Made by a program: the position numbers and the translations under genes. Positions 16,798 to 24,770 of a DNA stretch of 43,487 nucleotides are shown here, one piece after another. Every line of letters begins with the position of its first letter. Positions within the stretch are counted from its first letter, which is position 1. The stretch lies in NCBI GenBank assembly GCA_945893045.1, contig CAMDEA010000060.1, positions 1 through 43,487 of the forward strand, written 5' to 3'. The notes under the pieces are model-generated. The model saw only the letters and a list, made by a program, of their open reading frames with translations. It had not been told where the DNA came from and searched no databases. This stretch comes from Planctomyces sp. SH-PL62. GTDB taxonomy: Bacteria; Planctomycetota; Planctomycetia; Planctomycetales; Planctomycetaceae.

Positions 16798-19700
16798 ATG
16801 ACCGCGATAACCGATTTGATTCGTCCAAGTCGTGCGACCCGCAAGGTTGAAACCCTGATGGTTTTGTCTCCGCTCACGACATCACTTCCGAAGCTGCTGT
16901 TGAAGCCGGGTCGTTGGACCGTCGGCTCGGCGGCGACGTGTAGTTATCGGATCGTGGCCGAAGGGGTGCGACCACGTCATGCGTTGCTGCTGTGCGGAGG
17001 TCAGACGGCGCTGCTCAAGGCGTGGGACAGCCACACTTGGCACAACGGTCAGCCGGTGCGTGGCGAAGTCCGTCTGCAAGCCGGCGACCGCGTGACTGTC
17101 GGCTCGGTGGAATTCTCCGTCGAGCCAGCCGGCCCGTTCGAGGTCTTGGCTCAACTCCCCGATGCGCCGCGTGACGTCGTTGCTCGTGCGCAGTCCGCAA
17201 TCACAACGCCGCCAGAACCGGACGGCTGGGACTTGGAACGCTTGCGCGGTCAAATCCAAAACTTGCGTGATGAATTGTCACAACGAGTGAGCCGACGAAC
17301 GACAGCCATCCCGGCAGCACCGTCCCCCATCGCGGAAACTCATCCGGATGTCGAGCGAATGTCCGCTCGAGTCGCCGAGCTGGAACAATCCGCGGACGAG
17401 GCCCGGCAACTCGCAAAGCAAACTCAGCAAGAACTCTCTGCCCTGCGTGCGGAGCAAGCCCAGCGCAATGCCGAATGGCAACAGGCTCGCGAGCAACTCT
17501 TGGCCGAAAACGCCGAGCGAGAACGCGCCTGGCAGCAGCAAGCCGACGCTTGGGCCGTCGAGCATGAGCAGTGGCAGGACGAATTGCTGACGCTCGCGAA
17601 CGCACGGCAGCAGTTGGCGACGAAACTTGAGCAACGGCAATCCGAGCTACAAACCGAAGCAACGCGCTGGCAGACGGAATACGAAACCCTGCGAGCCGAT
17701 CGCCAGCAGCAGGTTGTCACCGAGGTGTCTGAACGCGAGCAATGGCAGCAGGAAGTGGAGTCGCTCACCAACGCGCGGCAACAGTTGGCGGCGGAGTTTG
17801 AGCAACGCCAATCCGAACTAAAAACAACCGCGACACGCTGGCAAACAAAATGCGAAGCGCTGCACGCCGATTGGCAGCGGCAACAAGCCGCCTGGGCGGA
17901 AGAGCGCACGCAATTGCTGGAAGAGTCGCAGCGGCAAAAGGACGATGCTGCTCAGCAAGCCGCGACACAGCGCGAGCAGGAATGGGCCGATCAATCGCAG
18001 CAGTTGCTCGCGGAGCGTCAGCAAATCGAAGCGGAGCGTCAGCAGATTGAAGCGGAGCGGGCACGGATCGAAGCGGAGCGGCAGCAGCTTCAGGCCGCAC
18101 GGCTGGATTCGGAGCAAGCGCTCGCGGAGTTGTCGGCCGAGCGGCAGCGTGTCGCCGACTGCGCCACGGAGGTGCTGTCCAAGTCCGAAGAACACGCGCG
18201 ACGCATGGCTGAGGTCGAGCAACAACAAGCCCAGCTCATTCGTGATCAACAGGTGCTGGAGCATTCCCGGAACTGGGTGCAATCCGATCGCCGCAAGCTC
18301 GTCGAAGAGAAAACCGAGTGGCAGCAGCAATGCGCCGAACGGCAGTCCGAACGCGAAGGCTGGGAAGCGGAGCGCGAACAACAGCGACTTCTCCGCGACG
18401 AGTTTGAGAAGGCTCGTGAACTGATGCGTGTCGAACGCGACGCGACTCAGCAGCTTGTGGCCGAACGTGAGCAACTCACGGCCGAACGTGAGCAATTCGC
18501 CGCCGAACGAGCGGCCTGGACGCAGCAGCGAGCAGAGTCGGAGACCGAACAGCAAGCCCACGCCACGCAGTTGGAAACCGCTTACGCGGAACTGCAAACA
18601 CAACAGCAAACGCTCCACGACGAACAGGACCAGTTGCAAACTCTGCGTGCCGATTGGGACGCCCGCGCCGCCGAAGTTCAGATCGAGCGTCAAGCTGCGG
18701 ACCCCGAACCTCAGACGATTTCGGAGGACCGCCGTGCTTGGGAGGACGATCGCACGGCCTGGAACACTGACTTGCCAACGCAGAGGGATCATCAGCGCGC
18801 TCGCGCCGAGGAACCGTTGCAGTCACTGACCGATGATTGGAGCATTGGTGTCGATCTGACCGCCCCGCGCGAGACGCCTGGGACCGAGCCACTCTTTGAG
18901 CCTGCGGCCGTCTCCGACTGGCCGACAAATTCGATGACTCATTCGCTCACGGAAGCGACTTCGCTGGACCAAGTCAGCGACAGCGAAGCCTCCGCACCCG
19001 CGGCCGAATGGGAAATCCTGTCTCCAGCCGGCGAACTCAACGACTTCGTCAACGCGGAAGTGCCTCACACCCTAGCTTCGGAAAGTCCGCCGGAGAAAGC
19101 GACCGACCGTCCGTGGTCCGTCATGGAAACCCTTGATGACGACGTGGCGGCCTTGCGGGCGGAACTCGCCGAGAAGTTTCATCTGCCGGGCCTGCGCGAA
19201 ACTCTGACGGAGACTTCGATCGACACCGAACCGGCCGCTGGCGAGCCGATCGCCAGCGAACAAGTTGTCGATGAAACGGTCGCTGACGAGCCAGTCGTCG
19301 TCGAGTCATCAGTCGTCGAACCGGTCGGCGACGAGCCAGTCGTGCCTCCGAATTCGGGATCGCCCGTCAACATCCTCGGATCGCTCGCGTTCTCTGATGA
19401 TGAGCCTGTCGATGATTCGGTGTCGCGCTACATGCAGCACCTGCTGGCCCGGTCGCAAAGACCTAGCGAAAATGGGGGCGAGCGATACGTTCCAGCCAGC
19501 ACGCACAAGTCGCCCGGCACAGAGCCGACGCGTCTAACTTCCGGGGCCTCGCCGATCTCGGTGACCGAAATCGAAATCACGAGCGAGTCGGATTCGTCCG
19601 GTGCCGAAAGCCCCTCCAGCGCGAAGCTGCGGGCGATGCAAGCCGAGCCGGCTCACAAGCAGGATAAAGACGCGATCCGTGCGGCGACCGAAAAGATGCG

Positions 19701-19974
19701 TCAAGTCGCCAATCAGCAAACGTTCAACAACGTCCGCGCCTCGAATTCGATTCGCTTGAAGCGGTCGCTCAAAATGAAGTCGAGTCTCGCGGTGTTCTCG
19801 TTCGTGCTCAGTGCCGGGTTGCTGTCTCTGGGCTACTCGTACCAGCCCGACTTCCTGGTGCTGGGCGTGTGCGCGGCCGGCTTGGGTGTGATGACCTGGG
19901 TGGACCTGTTCATCGCCATTCGCGAAGCCCGCCGCCGCACCTCACAACTCTCCGGACGCAAGAAGAAGGCGTGA
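16798..19974 (+). CDS. FHA domain / long coiled-coil / C-terminal membrane hairpin protein
   Basis: This 1058-residue protein has three parts. Residues about 30-110 look like an FHA phosphothreonine-binding domain: a GRWTVGSAATCSYRI start, VRPRHALLLCGGQ, WHNGQPVR, and LQAGDRVTVGSVEFSVE. Residues about 140-670 are a nearly continuous coiled coil rich in Gln, Glu, Arg and Ala, with heptad-like QQIEAER repeats and a 57-residue internal duplication (starting at about 17600 and 17771). An acidic Thr/Ser/Val-rich linker follows (about 680-930; it includes DETVADEPVVVESS-type repeats). Two C-terminal hydrophobic helices (about 996-1014 and 1020-1042) and a basic tail end the protein. It is probably anchored by the C-terminus with the FHA domain held far away in the cytoplasm. 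ATG codons at 16798 and 16858 are both possible. It ends 11 nt from the convergent small gene. Confidence 0.8.
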   Translation: MTAITDLIRPSRATRKVETLMVLSPLTTSLPKLLLKPGRWTVGSAATCSYRIVAEGVRPRHALLLCGGQTALLKAWDSHTWHNGQPVRGEVRLQAGDRVTVGSVEFSVEPAGPFEVLAQLPDAPRDVVARAQSAITTPPEPDGWDLERLRGQIQNLRDELSQRVSRRTTAIPAAPSPIAETHPDVERMSARVAELEQSADEARQLAKQTQQELSALRAEQAQRNAEWQQAREQLLAENAERERAWQQQADAWAVEHEQWQDELLTLANARQQLATKLEQRQSELQTEATRWQTEYETLRADRQQQVVTEVSEREQWQQEVESLTNARQQLAAEFEQRQSELKTTATRWQTKCEALHADWQRQQAAWAEERTQLLEESQRQKDDAAQQAATQREQEWADQSQQLLAERQQIEAERQQIEAERARIEAERQQLQAARLDSEQALAELSAERQRVADCATEVLSKSEEHARRMAEVEQQQAQLIRDQQVLEHSRNWVQSDRRKLVEEKTEWQQQCAERQSEREGWEAEREQQRLLRDEFEKARELMRVERDATQQLVAEREQLTAEREQFAAERAAWTQQRAESETEQQAHATQLETAYAELQTQQQTLHDEQDQLQTLRADWDARAAEVQIERQAADPEPQTISEDRRAWEDDRTAWNTDLPTQRDHQRARAEEPLQSLTDDWSIGVDLTAPRETPGTEPLFEPAAVSDWPTNSMTHSLTEATSLDQVSDSEASAPAAEWEILSPAGELNDFVNAEVPHTLASESPPEKATDRPWSVMETLDDDVAALRAELAEKFHLPGLRETLTETSIDTEPAAGEPIASEQVVDETVADEPVVVESSVVEPVGDEPVVPPNSGSPVNILGSLAFSDDEPVDDSVSRYMQHLLARSQRPSENGGERYVPASTHKSPGTEPTRLTSGASPISVTEIEITSESDSSGAESPSSAKLRAMQAEPAHKQDKDAIRAATEKMRQVANQQTFNNVRASNSIRLKRSLKMKSSLAVFSFVLSAGLLSLGYSYQPDFLVLGVCAAGLGVMTWVDLFIAIREARRRTSQLSGRKKKA

Positions 19975-19985
19975 CCGAGTCGCGA

Positions 19986-20171
19986 TCAACTCCGACCCTT
20001 CGCCGCACGCTTCCCGCGAGCCTTCGCCTTCGCTTGGCCTTTGGCCGATCCGCTGACTGACGTTTTCTTGGCTTTGCCTTTGCCGGACTTGGCGGCTCGC
20101 TCTTCAAAGATGCGGTCCCAGCCTTCCGAAAACTTGATCGTCGTCCCCGAGTGAACCGTGTAACCCGTCAT
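19986..20171 (-). CDS. Small Lys/Ala-rich tailed protein, probably conserved in planctomycetes
   Basis: This 61-residue protein begins MTGYTVHSGTTIKFSEGWDRI and ends in a Lys/Ala/Gly-rich tail (KGKAKKTSVSGSAKGQAKAK...RS), resembling histone-H1 or HU-type tails. An AAAGGA ribosome site six bases before the ATG at 20169-20171 decides the start over the longer frame that begins at 20207. The YTVH...FSEGWDRIF core looks like a small protein seen in many planctomycete genomes, but I know of no function. The tail suggests nucleic acid binding; this is inference. It is convergent with the FHA gene, 11 nt apart, and a perfect inverted repeat lies directly upstream, so its promoter would have to lie within or beyond that element. 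Confidence 0.75.
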   Translation of the reverse strand: MTGYTVHSGTTIKFSEGWDRIFEERAAKSGKGKAKKTSVSGSAKGQAKAKARGKRAAKGRS

Positions 20172-20192
20172 GCGTCGTTCCTTTCGTGTGAG

Positions 20193-20287
20193 GGGTCGTG
20201 CATTCAAAATTCAAAATTGACGGGTCAAGCGTGCTGAATCACCAACCGATTTGAGTCCGTCAATTTTGAATTTTGAATGCACGACCC
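20193..20287. repeat. Perfect paired inverted repeat, 31-bp arms
   Basis: The left arm 20193-20223 (GGGTCGTGCATTCAAAATTC...) and right arm 20257-20287 (...GAATTTTGAATGCACGACCC) are perfect inverted copies with a 33-nt spacer. The element fills most of the gap between the DUF58 stop (20321) and the start of the small Lys-rich gene (20171). Confidence 0.92.
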
Positions 20288-20320
20288 TTTCCATTTCGCA
20301 ACTGATCGCGATCCCGTCCC

Positions 20321-21256
20321 TCATCTCCCGCCGCGCCGCCCGCGAGACCGCGAATCAAGGTACTCGCCCAACGCACGGTCATAGGGATCGGTCGTTTTGA
20401 GTTTGAAGTAATCGCAGCCCAGCGCTCCACAGCCTGCCGACAGCGCCGCGCAGAACCGGCGGTAGTTTTCCAAGTAATGCTTCCGCAGTCGATGCGGATC
20501 GACCAACACTCGATTCGTCAGCCGTTCGAGATTCCGAAACTGCGTCGGCCGCGCGAAGGGAAACTCTTCTTCCTCCGGCGCGACGACATGCAGCAGCACC
20601 ACCTCGTGCCGCGAGTGCCGTAGCTCCTTCATTGCCGCCAGCACTTTCTCGACTTCATCGAACATGTCGCTGACCACGAACACCAAGCTGCGGCGTTTGA
20701 GCGTCGGCACAATACTGGCCAGCACTTCGCCGAGGCTCGTCTCTCCCCCCGGTTCGCGTTCGCCGAGCAAGTCCGTGATGCGTTGAAAACTGTGTGCCGC
20801 CGTCGAAGGCTGAGCAATGTCGCGCACCGCCGTGTCGAACGTCATCAGCCCCACCGAGTCGCGCTGCGACAGCAACAGGTAGCCCATCGCCGCCGCGACC
20901 TGCCGGGCGTAATGCCATTTGCTCAGCGTCTTCCCCGCGTAGCCCATGCTGCCGGACGCATCGACCAGCAGATACGCCCGCAGGTTGGTCTCGTCCTCGA
21001 ACTCTTTGATGTAGTAATGGCCGGTCTTGCCGAACGCGCGCCAGTCGATGTGCCGAATCTCGTCGCCGGGGTAATACTGCCGATGCTCGACGAACTCGAC
21101 GCTGGCCCCTTTGAACGGACTCTTGTGCTGGCCGATCAAATAGCCCTCGACGACCAGCTTGGCGACGACCTCCAACTTGCCGAACTTGGCCAACGCCGTC
21201 GGGTCCGACAGCGGCACATCATCGCGAGCATTTTTTCCAAAGGTGGTTTGCATCAT
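20321..21256 (-). CDS. DUF58 protein (von Willebrand A-like partner of MoxR ATPases)
   Basis: This 311-residue soluble protein has the DUF58 signature FKGASVEFVEHRQYYPGDEI-RHIDWRAFGKTGHYYIKEFEDE. It is followed by a vWA-like fold beginning LLVDASGSMGYAG (a DxSxS metal-site pattern) and containing SLVFVVSDMFDE. Family members are usually encoded beside a MoxR AAA+ ATPase and other vWA proteins and are thought to help fold or load metal into envelope proteins. No MoxR gene lies in this window. The ATG-ATG start abuts a paired inverted repeat. The only SD-like sequence upstream, GGAAAGG, lies inside the repeat's arm, 10 nt before the first ATG. The C-terminus ends in an Arg/Gly-rich tail. Confidence 0.9.
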   Translation of the reverse strand: MMQTTFGKNARDDVPLSDPTALAKFGKLEVVAKLVVEGYLIGQHKSPFKGASVEFVEHRQYYPGDEIRHIDWRAFGKTGHYYIKEFEDETNLRAYLLVDASGSMGYAGKTLSKWHYARQVAAAMGYLLLSQRDSVGLMTFDTAVRDIAQPSTAAHSFQRITDLLGEREPGGETSLGEVLASIVPTLKRRSLVFVVSDMFDEVEKVLAAMKELRHSRHEVVLLHVVAPEEEEFPFARPTQFRNLERLTNRVLVDPHRLRKHYLENYRRFCAALSAGCGALGCDYFKLKTTDPYDRALGEYLDSRSRGRRGGR

Positions 21257-21338
21257 CGTAGGTCAGCCTTTCCAGGCTGACCCTTTGCGTGTTGAGAGTC
21301 GGTCGTCGTTCGGGTCAGCCTGGAAAGGCTGACCTACG
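21257..21338. repeat. Paired inverted repeat, GTAGGTCAGCC family, copy 1
   Basis: Perfect 27-bp arms (21257-21283 and 21312-21338, outer end CGTAGGTCAGCC) surround a 28-nt spacer. Each arm is itself a hairpin: GGTCAGCC, six bases, GGCTGACC. The right arm's CTA is the TAG stop (21334-21336) of the CopZ-like gene, and the left arm ends one base before the DUF58 start codon. A second copy with the same arms but another spacer lies at 38407-38509. Confidence 0.93.
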
Positions 21339-21777
21339 AATTCCCTTTGCATTTGAAATAGTACCGCTGAATCTCCGCCACGCACGGCTGCCCGTTGGCC
21401 GACATCACCGAGCAGCGAGCCTCCGGCGTCTTGGCTCGTGCGACCGCCGCCCGTGTGCGAGCGACGCTCCCTTCGGTGACATCGTCTTCGATTTCGCCAC
21501 ACATCAAGCCGAAGCAGCCGCAGATCGGCGCGTCAGCCGACTTGGGATACGCCGGCCGAGTCAGCTTGTCGATCGTCACGACTCGCTCGAACGAGTCGAA
21601 GTAAGCGACTTCGCATTCCGGTTGGATGCAGAACATCGCGGTCTCGCCAATCTGCCCGCGAGACTCCGGCTGCACCCACGCATCAAGCGTAATCCGCTCG
21701 ACCGCCTGCCCCAGCGAGCCGCAGAACGGACAGTGCCGCACGTCGTGATCAGATTCGCGAACGAATGCCTTGTTCAT
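21334..21777 (-). CDS. CopZ N-terminal-like Cys-rich metal/[2Fe-2S] protein
   Basis: This 147-residue protein is rich in cysteines: C16 and C19 (CPFCG), C50 and C55, then C86, C88 and C93 (ICGCFGLMCGEIEDDV), and C122, C132 and C143 near the end. The order and spacing resemble the N-terminal domain of archaeal CopZ, which binds one zinc and one [2Fe-2S] cluster, with the ICxCF motif as in BFD-like [2Fe-2S] proteins. The Atx1-like copper-binding C-terminal domain of full CopZ is absent, so a role in metal handling or electron transfer is likely but the metal is unknown. The stop TAG comes from the neighbouring inverted repeat. A truncated copy of its 5' part lies 450 nt upstream. Confidence 0.72.
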   Translation of the reverse strand: MNKAFVRESDHDVRHCPFCGSLGQAVERITLDAWVQPESRGQIGETAMFCIQPECEVAYFDSFERVVTIDKLTRPAYPKSADAPICGCFGLMCGEIEDDVTEGSVARTRAAVARAKTPEARCSVMSANGQPCVAEIQRYYFKCKGNS

Positions 21778-21843
21778 GGATGAGCAGCTTATGGACTGCG
21801 ACGACCACAGTCACCGCTCTTCAAACTGCGTCAGCGGCGGATC

Positions 21844-22042
21844 AACCCGGAGGGTTGTCAGCGATTAGCCGGTGGTCGCCGCAGGCGCACCACCGGATGG
21901 CGGAGAAAACATGTTCGCCATCCCGGAGGGATGACAGCCGAGCGTCGCTGGCATCCCTCCGGGATGCGATCTCGTCTGCGAACGACGACCGGTGGTATCG
22001 CTTCGCTCAACCACCGGCTAATGGCTGAGAACCCTCCGGGTT
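21844..22042. repeat. Nested palindromic element, about 200 bp
   Basis: The outer arms (21844-21896 and 21989-22042) are imperfect inverted copies starting AACCCGGAGGGTT. Each contains its own CCGGTGGT...ACCACCGG hairpin. Inside lies a second pair (about 21918-21938 and 21947-21967) built on CATCCCGGAGGGATG and its complement. It fills most of the gap between the CopZ-like gene and the truncated copy of that gene. No coding potential was seen. Confidence 0.85.
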
Positions 22043-22068
22043 CAACCGCAAGAAGTGGTCAGCCCACT

Positions 22069-22227
22069 CGGCTGCGAACAGACCATCGCCGACTCACCGA
22101 TCTGCCTGCGAAACTCCGGCTTCGGCCACGCATCGAGCGTGACTCGCCCGACCGCCTGCACCAGCGAGCCGCAAAACAGACAGTGCCGCACGTCGTGATC
22201 AGATTCGCGAACGAATGCCTTGTTCAT
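22069..22227 (-). pseudogene. Truncated duplicate of the CopZ-like gene (5' part only)
   Basis: The frame starting at the ATG at 22225-22227 reads MNKAFVRESDHDVRHCLFCG and continues with VTLDAWPKPEFRRQIGESAM, matching the first 53 residues of the gene at 21334-21777 with about a dozen substitutions. The DNA is nearly identical for 60 bp at the 5' end (two differences) and diverges towards the 3' end. Homology stops after CSQP, about 26 nt from the nested palindrome at 21844-22042. All later cysteines are lost, so it is very likely nonfunctional. It lies directly downstream of the SUKH-type gene. Confidence 0.8.
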
Positions 22228-22250
22228 GGAAACTCGCTGGTTCGGTAGCA

Positions 22251-22685
22251 TTAAGTCGGTTCGTCCGTCGGCGGAGTGACATGTCCCAACAGCTCCGAGA
22301 AGCTGCTTGCCACCAACCGAGCTGACGCCTCTTCCATCGGGACAAACGGGATGGAAACTACCCGCCACGGTTGCGGGCTGCGCGTGTCGAACGCGAAGAA
22401 TTCACCACCGCCAGCGTCACCGAACCCGATAAAGCCGGGAACATATTCCGGCATCTGGTAATCGTGGTTGTTTCCGACCACCTCCTCGGCAGCCCAGATG
22501 CGGAGGTAGCACGGCTGCACGTCGAGGAATCCGGCACCCCCGTTGGTCCGGCTGAGAAACTCCAAGTAGTCGGCAGGAAGGCGCAAGCCACTCCGGTCGA
22601 CGAGCGCCGTGATCGCAACAGTTGATGCCGGAGTTACCCGGCTCCATTTCCCCTCAAAGGTCGCGATGAACTCCGTGACCGTCAT
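22251..22685 (-). CDS. SMI1/KNR4 (SUKH-1) family protein
   Basis: This 144-residue protein fits the SUKH-1 fold: LRLPADYLEFLSRTNGGAGF (the LPxxYxxFLxxxNGG core, about residues 35-54), then YVPGFIGFGDAGGGEFFAFD (the GDxGGGE strand-turn region) and the C-terminal helix VASSFSELLGHV. In bacteria many SUKH proteins are immunity proteins against contact-dependent or polymorphic toxins, while others have no toxin partner. No toxin gene is visible next to it, so this may be an orphan immunity gene or a protein of another function. Small size, an isolated position and surrounding repeats suggest an accessory spot. Confidence 0.85.
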   Translation of the reverse strand: MTVTEFIATFEGKWSRVTPASTVAITALVDRSGLRLPADYLEFLSRTNGGAGFLDVQPCYLRIWAAEEVVGNNHDYQMPEYVPGFIGFGDAGGGEFFAFDTRSPQPWRVVSIPFVPMEEASARLVASSFSELLGHVTPPTDEPT

Positions 22686-22771
22686 ACCGCGCTCCGCTGC
22701 GAAACTTGTTTTCCTCCCACATGATTGCGGAAGAAAAGATCGTCACGGTTTATCTGTGATAATCCACAACT

Positions 22772-23497
22772 TCAATAACTCGATGAAGCAACAGCCTTGG
22801 TGGCCGACGTGATCGCCGGTAGGCCCAATCGCTGGCGGCACTCGTTCAGAATCTCAGCCGTCTTGCTGGCTCCGCAGCGTGTGATGAAGGGGCGGGCTTC
22901 GAGCAGTTGGTCCAGCGTGCGGATGCCTCCGGCGGCTTTGACTTGGACGTGCGGCGGCGAGTGCTCGCGCATCAGCTTCAAGTCGGCGAGCGTCGCGCCG
23001 CCGGTGCCGTAGCCGGTCGAGGTTTTGACCCAGTCGCAATTCAGCTCGCCGCAGATTTCGCAGAGGCGAAGCTTGTGCGAGTCCTGCAAGTAGCAGTTCT
23101 CGAAAATGACTTTGATCTTCTGCCCGGCCGAGTGCGCGGTGGCGGTGATCTCTTGGATCTCTTGCCGCACGTAGTCCCATTGGCCGCTGAGCACTTGGCT
23201 GATGTTGACGACCATGTCGAGTTCCTGGCAGCCGTCTTTCAACGCCTGCAACGCCTCGGCGACTTTGATCGCGGTGGTGTGACCACCGTGCGGAAAGCCA
23301 ATCGTCGTGCTGGCTTTGACCGTGCTGCCGGCAAGGATCTCGGCGCAGCGTTTCACGGAGTACGGCAGGATGCAGACGCTGGCGGCGTCATAGTCGCGAG
23401 CGAGTTTGCAGCCGGCTTCGAGTTCGGCCACCGTCAGCATCGGTTGCAGCAGCGAGTGGTCGATCATCTTGGCGATGTCGGAGTAGGTGTAGGGCAT
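22772..23497 (-). CDS. deoC: Deoxyribose-phosphate aldolase
   Basis: This 241-residue TIM-barrel enzyme cleaves 2-deoxyribose-5-phosphate to glyceraldehyde-3-phosphate and acetaldehyde in nucleoside catabolism. Visible motifs are IDHSLLQP near the N-terminus, IGFPHGGHTTAIKVAE, DMVVNIS (Asp94), the Schiff-base segment WVKTSTGYGTGGAT (Lys158) and the second lysine region VKAAGGIRTL. Length is typical (220-260). The ATG at 23495-23497 starts the family homology; the longer open frame upstream runs through AT-rich and repeat DNA and was rejected. No other deo genes are adjacent. A related aldolase of the DeoC/LacD group is less likely because the lysine motif is canonical. Confidence 0.92.
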   Translation of the reverse strand: MPYTYSDIAKMIDHSLLQPMLTVAELEAGCKLARDYDAASVCILPYSVKRCAEILAGSTVKASTTIGFPHGGHTTAIKVAEALQALKDGCQELDMVVNISQVLSGQWDYVRQEIQEITATAHSAGQKIKVIFENCYLQDSHKLRLCEICGELNCDWVKTSTGYGTGGATLADLKLMREHSPPHVQVKAAGGIRTLDQLLEARPFITRCGASKTAEILNECRQRLGLPAITSATKAVASSSY

Positions 23498-23542
23498 GAT
23501 GGACTTTTTTGATTTGAGATTTTTGATTTGCTGACACTGACA

Positions 23543-23819
23543 GATTCCAGATGCAGATGGTTTCCGCCCCCATCCAGCTTGCCTGGATGGAGCGAACGAT
23601 GGTGAGCTAAAGAACGACAAACATCTTCGTCCTCAGACCCCATCCGCCTCGTGCGGATGGTGAAGCCGATCACTGGGGCGGCAAACGCCAAAGAATCTGA
23701 TTCACCATCCAGACGAGCTGGATGGGGTCTGACGGAACAAATTGTTGCCGGGTTAGCTTTCCATCTCTGGCTCCATCCAGGCAAGCTGGATGGGGGCCGA
23801 AAACCTTGCACCTGGAATC
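23543..23819. repeat. Nested inverted repeats between deoC and an isomerase-like gene
   Basis: The outer arms (23543-23593 and 23770-23818) are inverted imperfect copies containing CCCCCATCCAGCTTGCCTGG. The inner arms (about 23634-23664 and 23700-23732) are a second inverted pair on the related CAGACCCCATCC. All four carry short CCATCC...GGATGG hairpins. The element explains nearly all of the 346-nt gap 23498-23843, in which I see no gene. Confidence 0.82.
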
Positions 23820-23843
23820 CGCGAGTACAAGGACATTTGAAAT

Positions 23844-24770
23844 TTACGCGGTGTGTCGCGGGATGTAGTTTCGGAGGTACGTCGCGCTTTGACGCAGCGA
23901 CGCTTTGCGGGAGTCGAGCGTGTCTTCGTAGGCTCGGTCTTCGACTTCGACGCAGACGGGGCCGCGATAGCCGGCGTCGGTCAGGGCCGAGAAGAACTTG
24001 CCCCAATCGACATCGCCGAGGCCCGGTAGTTTCGGAGTGTGATACTCCGACGGATGCGCGAGGATGCCGACTTCGTTCAGCTTGTGCCGGTCGATACGGG
24101 CGTCCTTGGCGTGAATGTGGAACAGTCGGTCTTTGTATTCTCGCAGCGGGGCGATGTAGTCCATGTGCTGCCAGATCATGTGCGACGGATCGTAATTCAG
24201 GCCGAGGTTGTGGCTGTGCAGGTCGGCGAACAGCTTCCGCCAGATGGCCGGGCTGGTCGCGAGGTTCTTGCCCCCCGGCCACTCGTCTTTACCGAACAGC
24301 ATCGGGCAGTTCTCGATGCCGATGCGGACTTCGTGTTGTTCGGCGAAGCGGACGAGCGGTCCCCAGGTTTCCAACATGCGAGGCCAGTTGTCGGCGACCG
24401 ACTTGGTCCAATCGCGGCCGATGAACGTGTTCATCTGCCGGACTCCGAGCAACGCCGCCGCTTGGATCACCTTCTTAATATGCTCGACCGCCGTGTGAGC
24501 CTCGTCGTGGTGCGGGCTGAGCGCATTCGGGTAATAGCCGAGCCCGCTGATCGTCACGCCATACTTGGCGACGGTCTCGTGAACTCGTTCGGCTTCGCTG
24601 GTGCCGAAGTGGCTGACATCGACGTGCGTGACGCCGGCGTATCGCCGGTCGGCTTTACTGACCGGCCAGCAGCAGAGTTCCACGCAGTCGTAGTCCTTGG
24701 CCTGCGCGACCTGACAGACTTCTTCGAGCGAGAGTTCGGGCAAGACCGCACTGACGAATCCGAGTTGCAT
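23844..24770 (-). CDS. Sugar phosphate isomerase/epimerase-like TIM-barrel protein
   Basis: This 308-residue protein belongs to the xylose isomerase-like TIM barrel/AP endonuclease 2 superfamily. It starts [20 protein letters not shown] and has VELCCWPV, then [20 protein letters not shown] (a conserved metal-ligand Glu), [15 protein letters not shown] (Asp and His ligands), [12 protein letters not shown] (His ligand) and the final Glu in PVCVEVEDR. These residues give a divalent metal site. Family members isomerise or epimerise sugars and inositol derivatives; the substrate cannot be told. The ATG at 24768-24770 was preferred to the longer frame to 24809, because homology begins here. It is divergent from DUF1501. 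Confidence 0.87.
   Translation of the reverse strand: MQLGFVSAVLPELSLEEVCQVAQAKDYDCVELCCWPVSKADRRYAGVTHVDVSHFGTSEAERVHETVAKYGVTISGLGYYPNALSPHHDEAHTAVEHIKKVIQAAALLGVRQMNTFIGRDWTKSVADNWPRMLETWGPLVRFAEQHEVRIGIENCPMLFGKDEWPGGKNLATSPAIWRKLFADLHSHNLGLNYDPSHMIWQHMDYIAPLREYKDRLFHIHAKDARIDRHKLNEVGILAHPSEYHTPKLPGLGDVDWGKFFSALTDAGYRGPVCVEVEDRAYEDTLDSRKASLRQSATYLRNYIPRHTA

Noticed and set aside
16858..16860. Internal ATG as the sole start of the FHA/coiled-coil protein
   Set aside because: It is possible because the FHA-like region begins soon after, but nothing in the sequence excludes the first ATG, so the longer form was kept.
17600..17870. Possible tandem DNA repeat element in the FHA/coiled-coil gene
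   Set aside because: The 171-nt similarity is in frame and explained by a duplicated coiled-coil segment of the protein; it is diverged, with no mobile features.
20193..21338. Intrinsic terminators at the paired repeats 20193-20287 and 21257-21338
   Set aside because: Stems are long and spacers of about 30 nt form large loops with no following T-run, and one element carries the next gene's ribosome site; ordinary termination is not supported.
22251..22685. Toxin-immunity module around the SUKH-type gene
   Set aside because: No toxin, RHS/YD-repeat or nuclease-toxin gene lies within several kilobases on either side.
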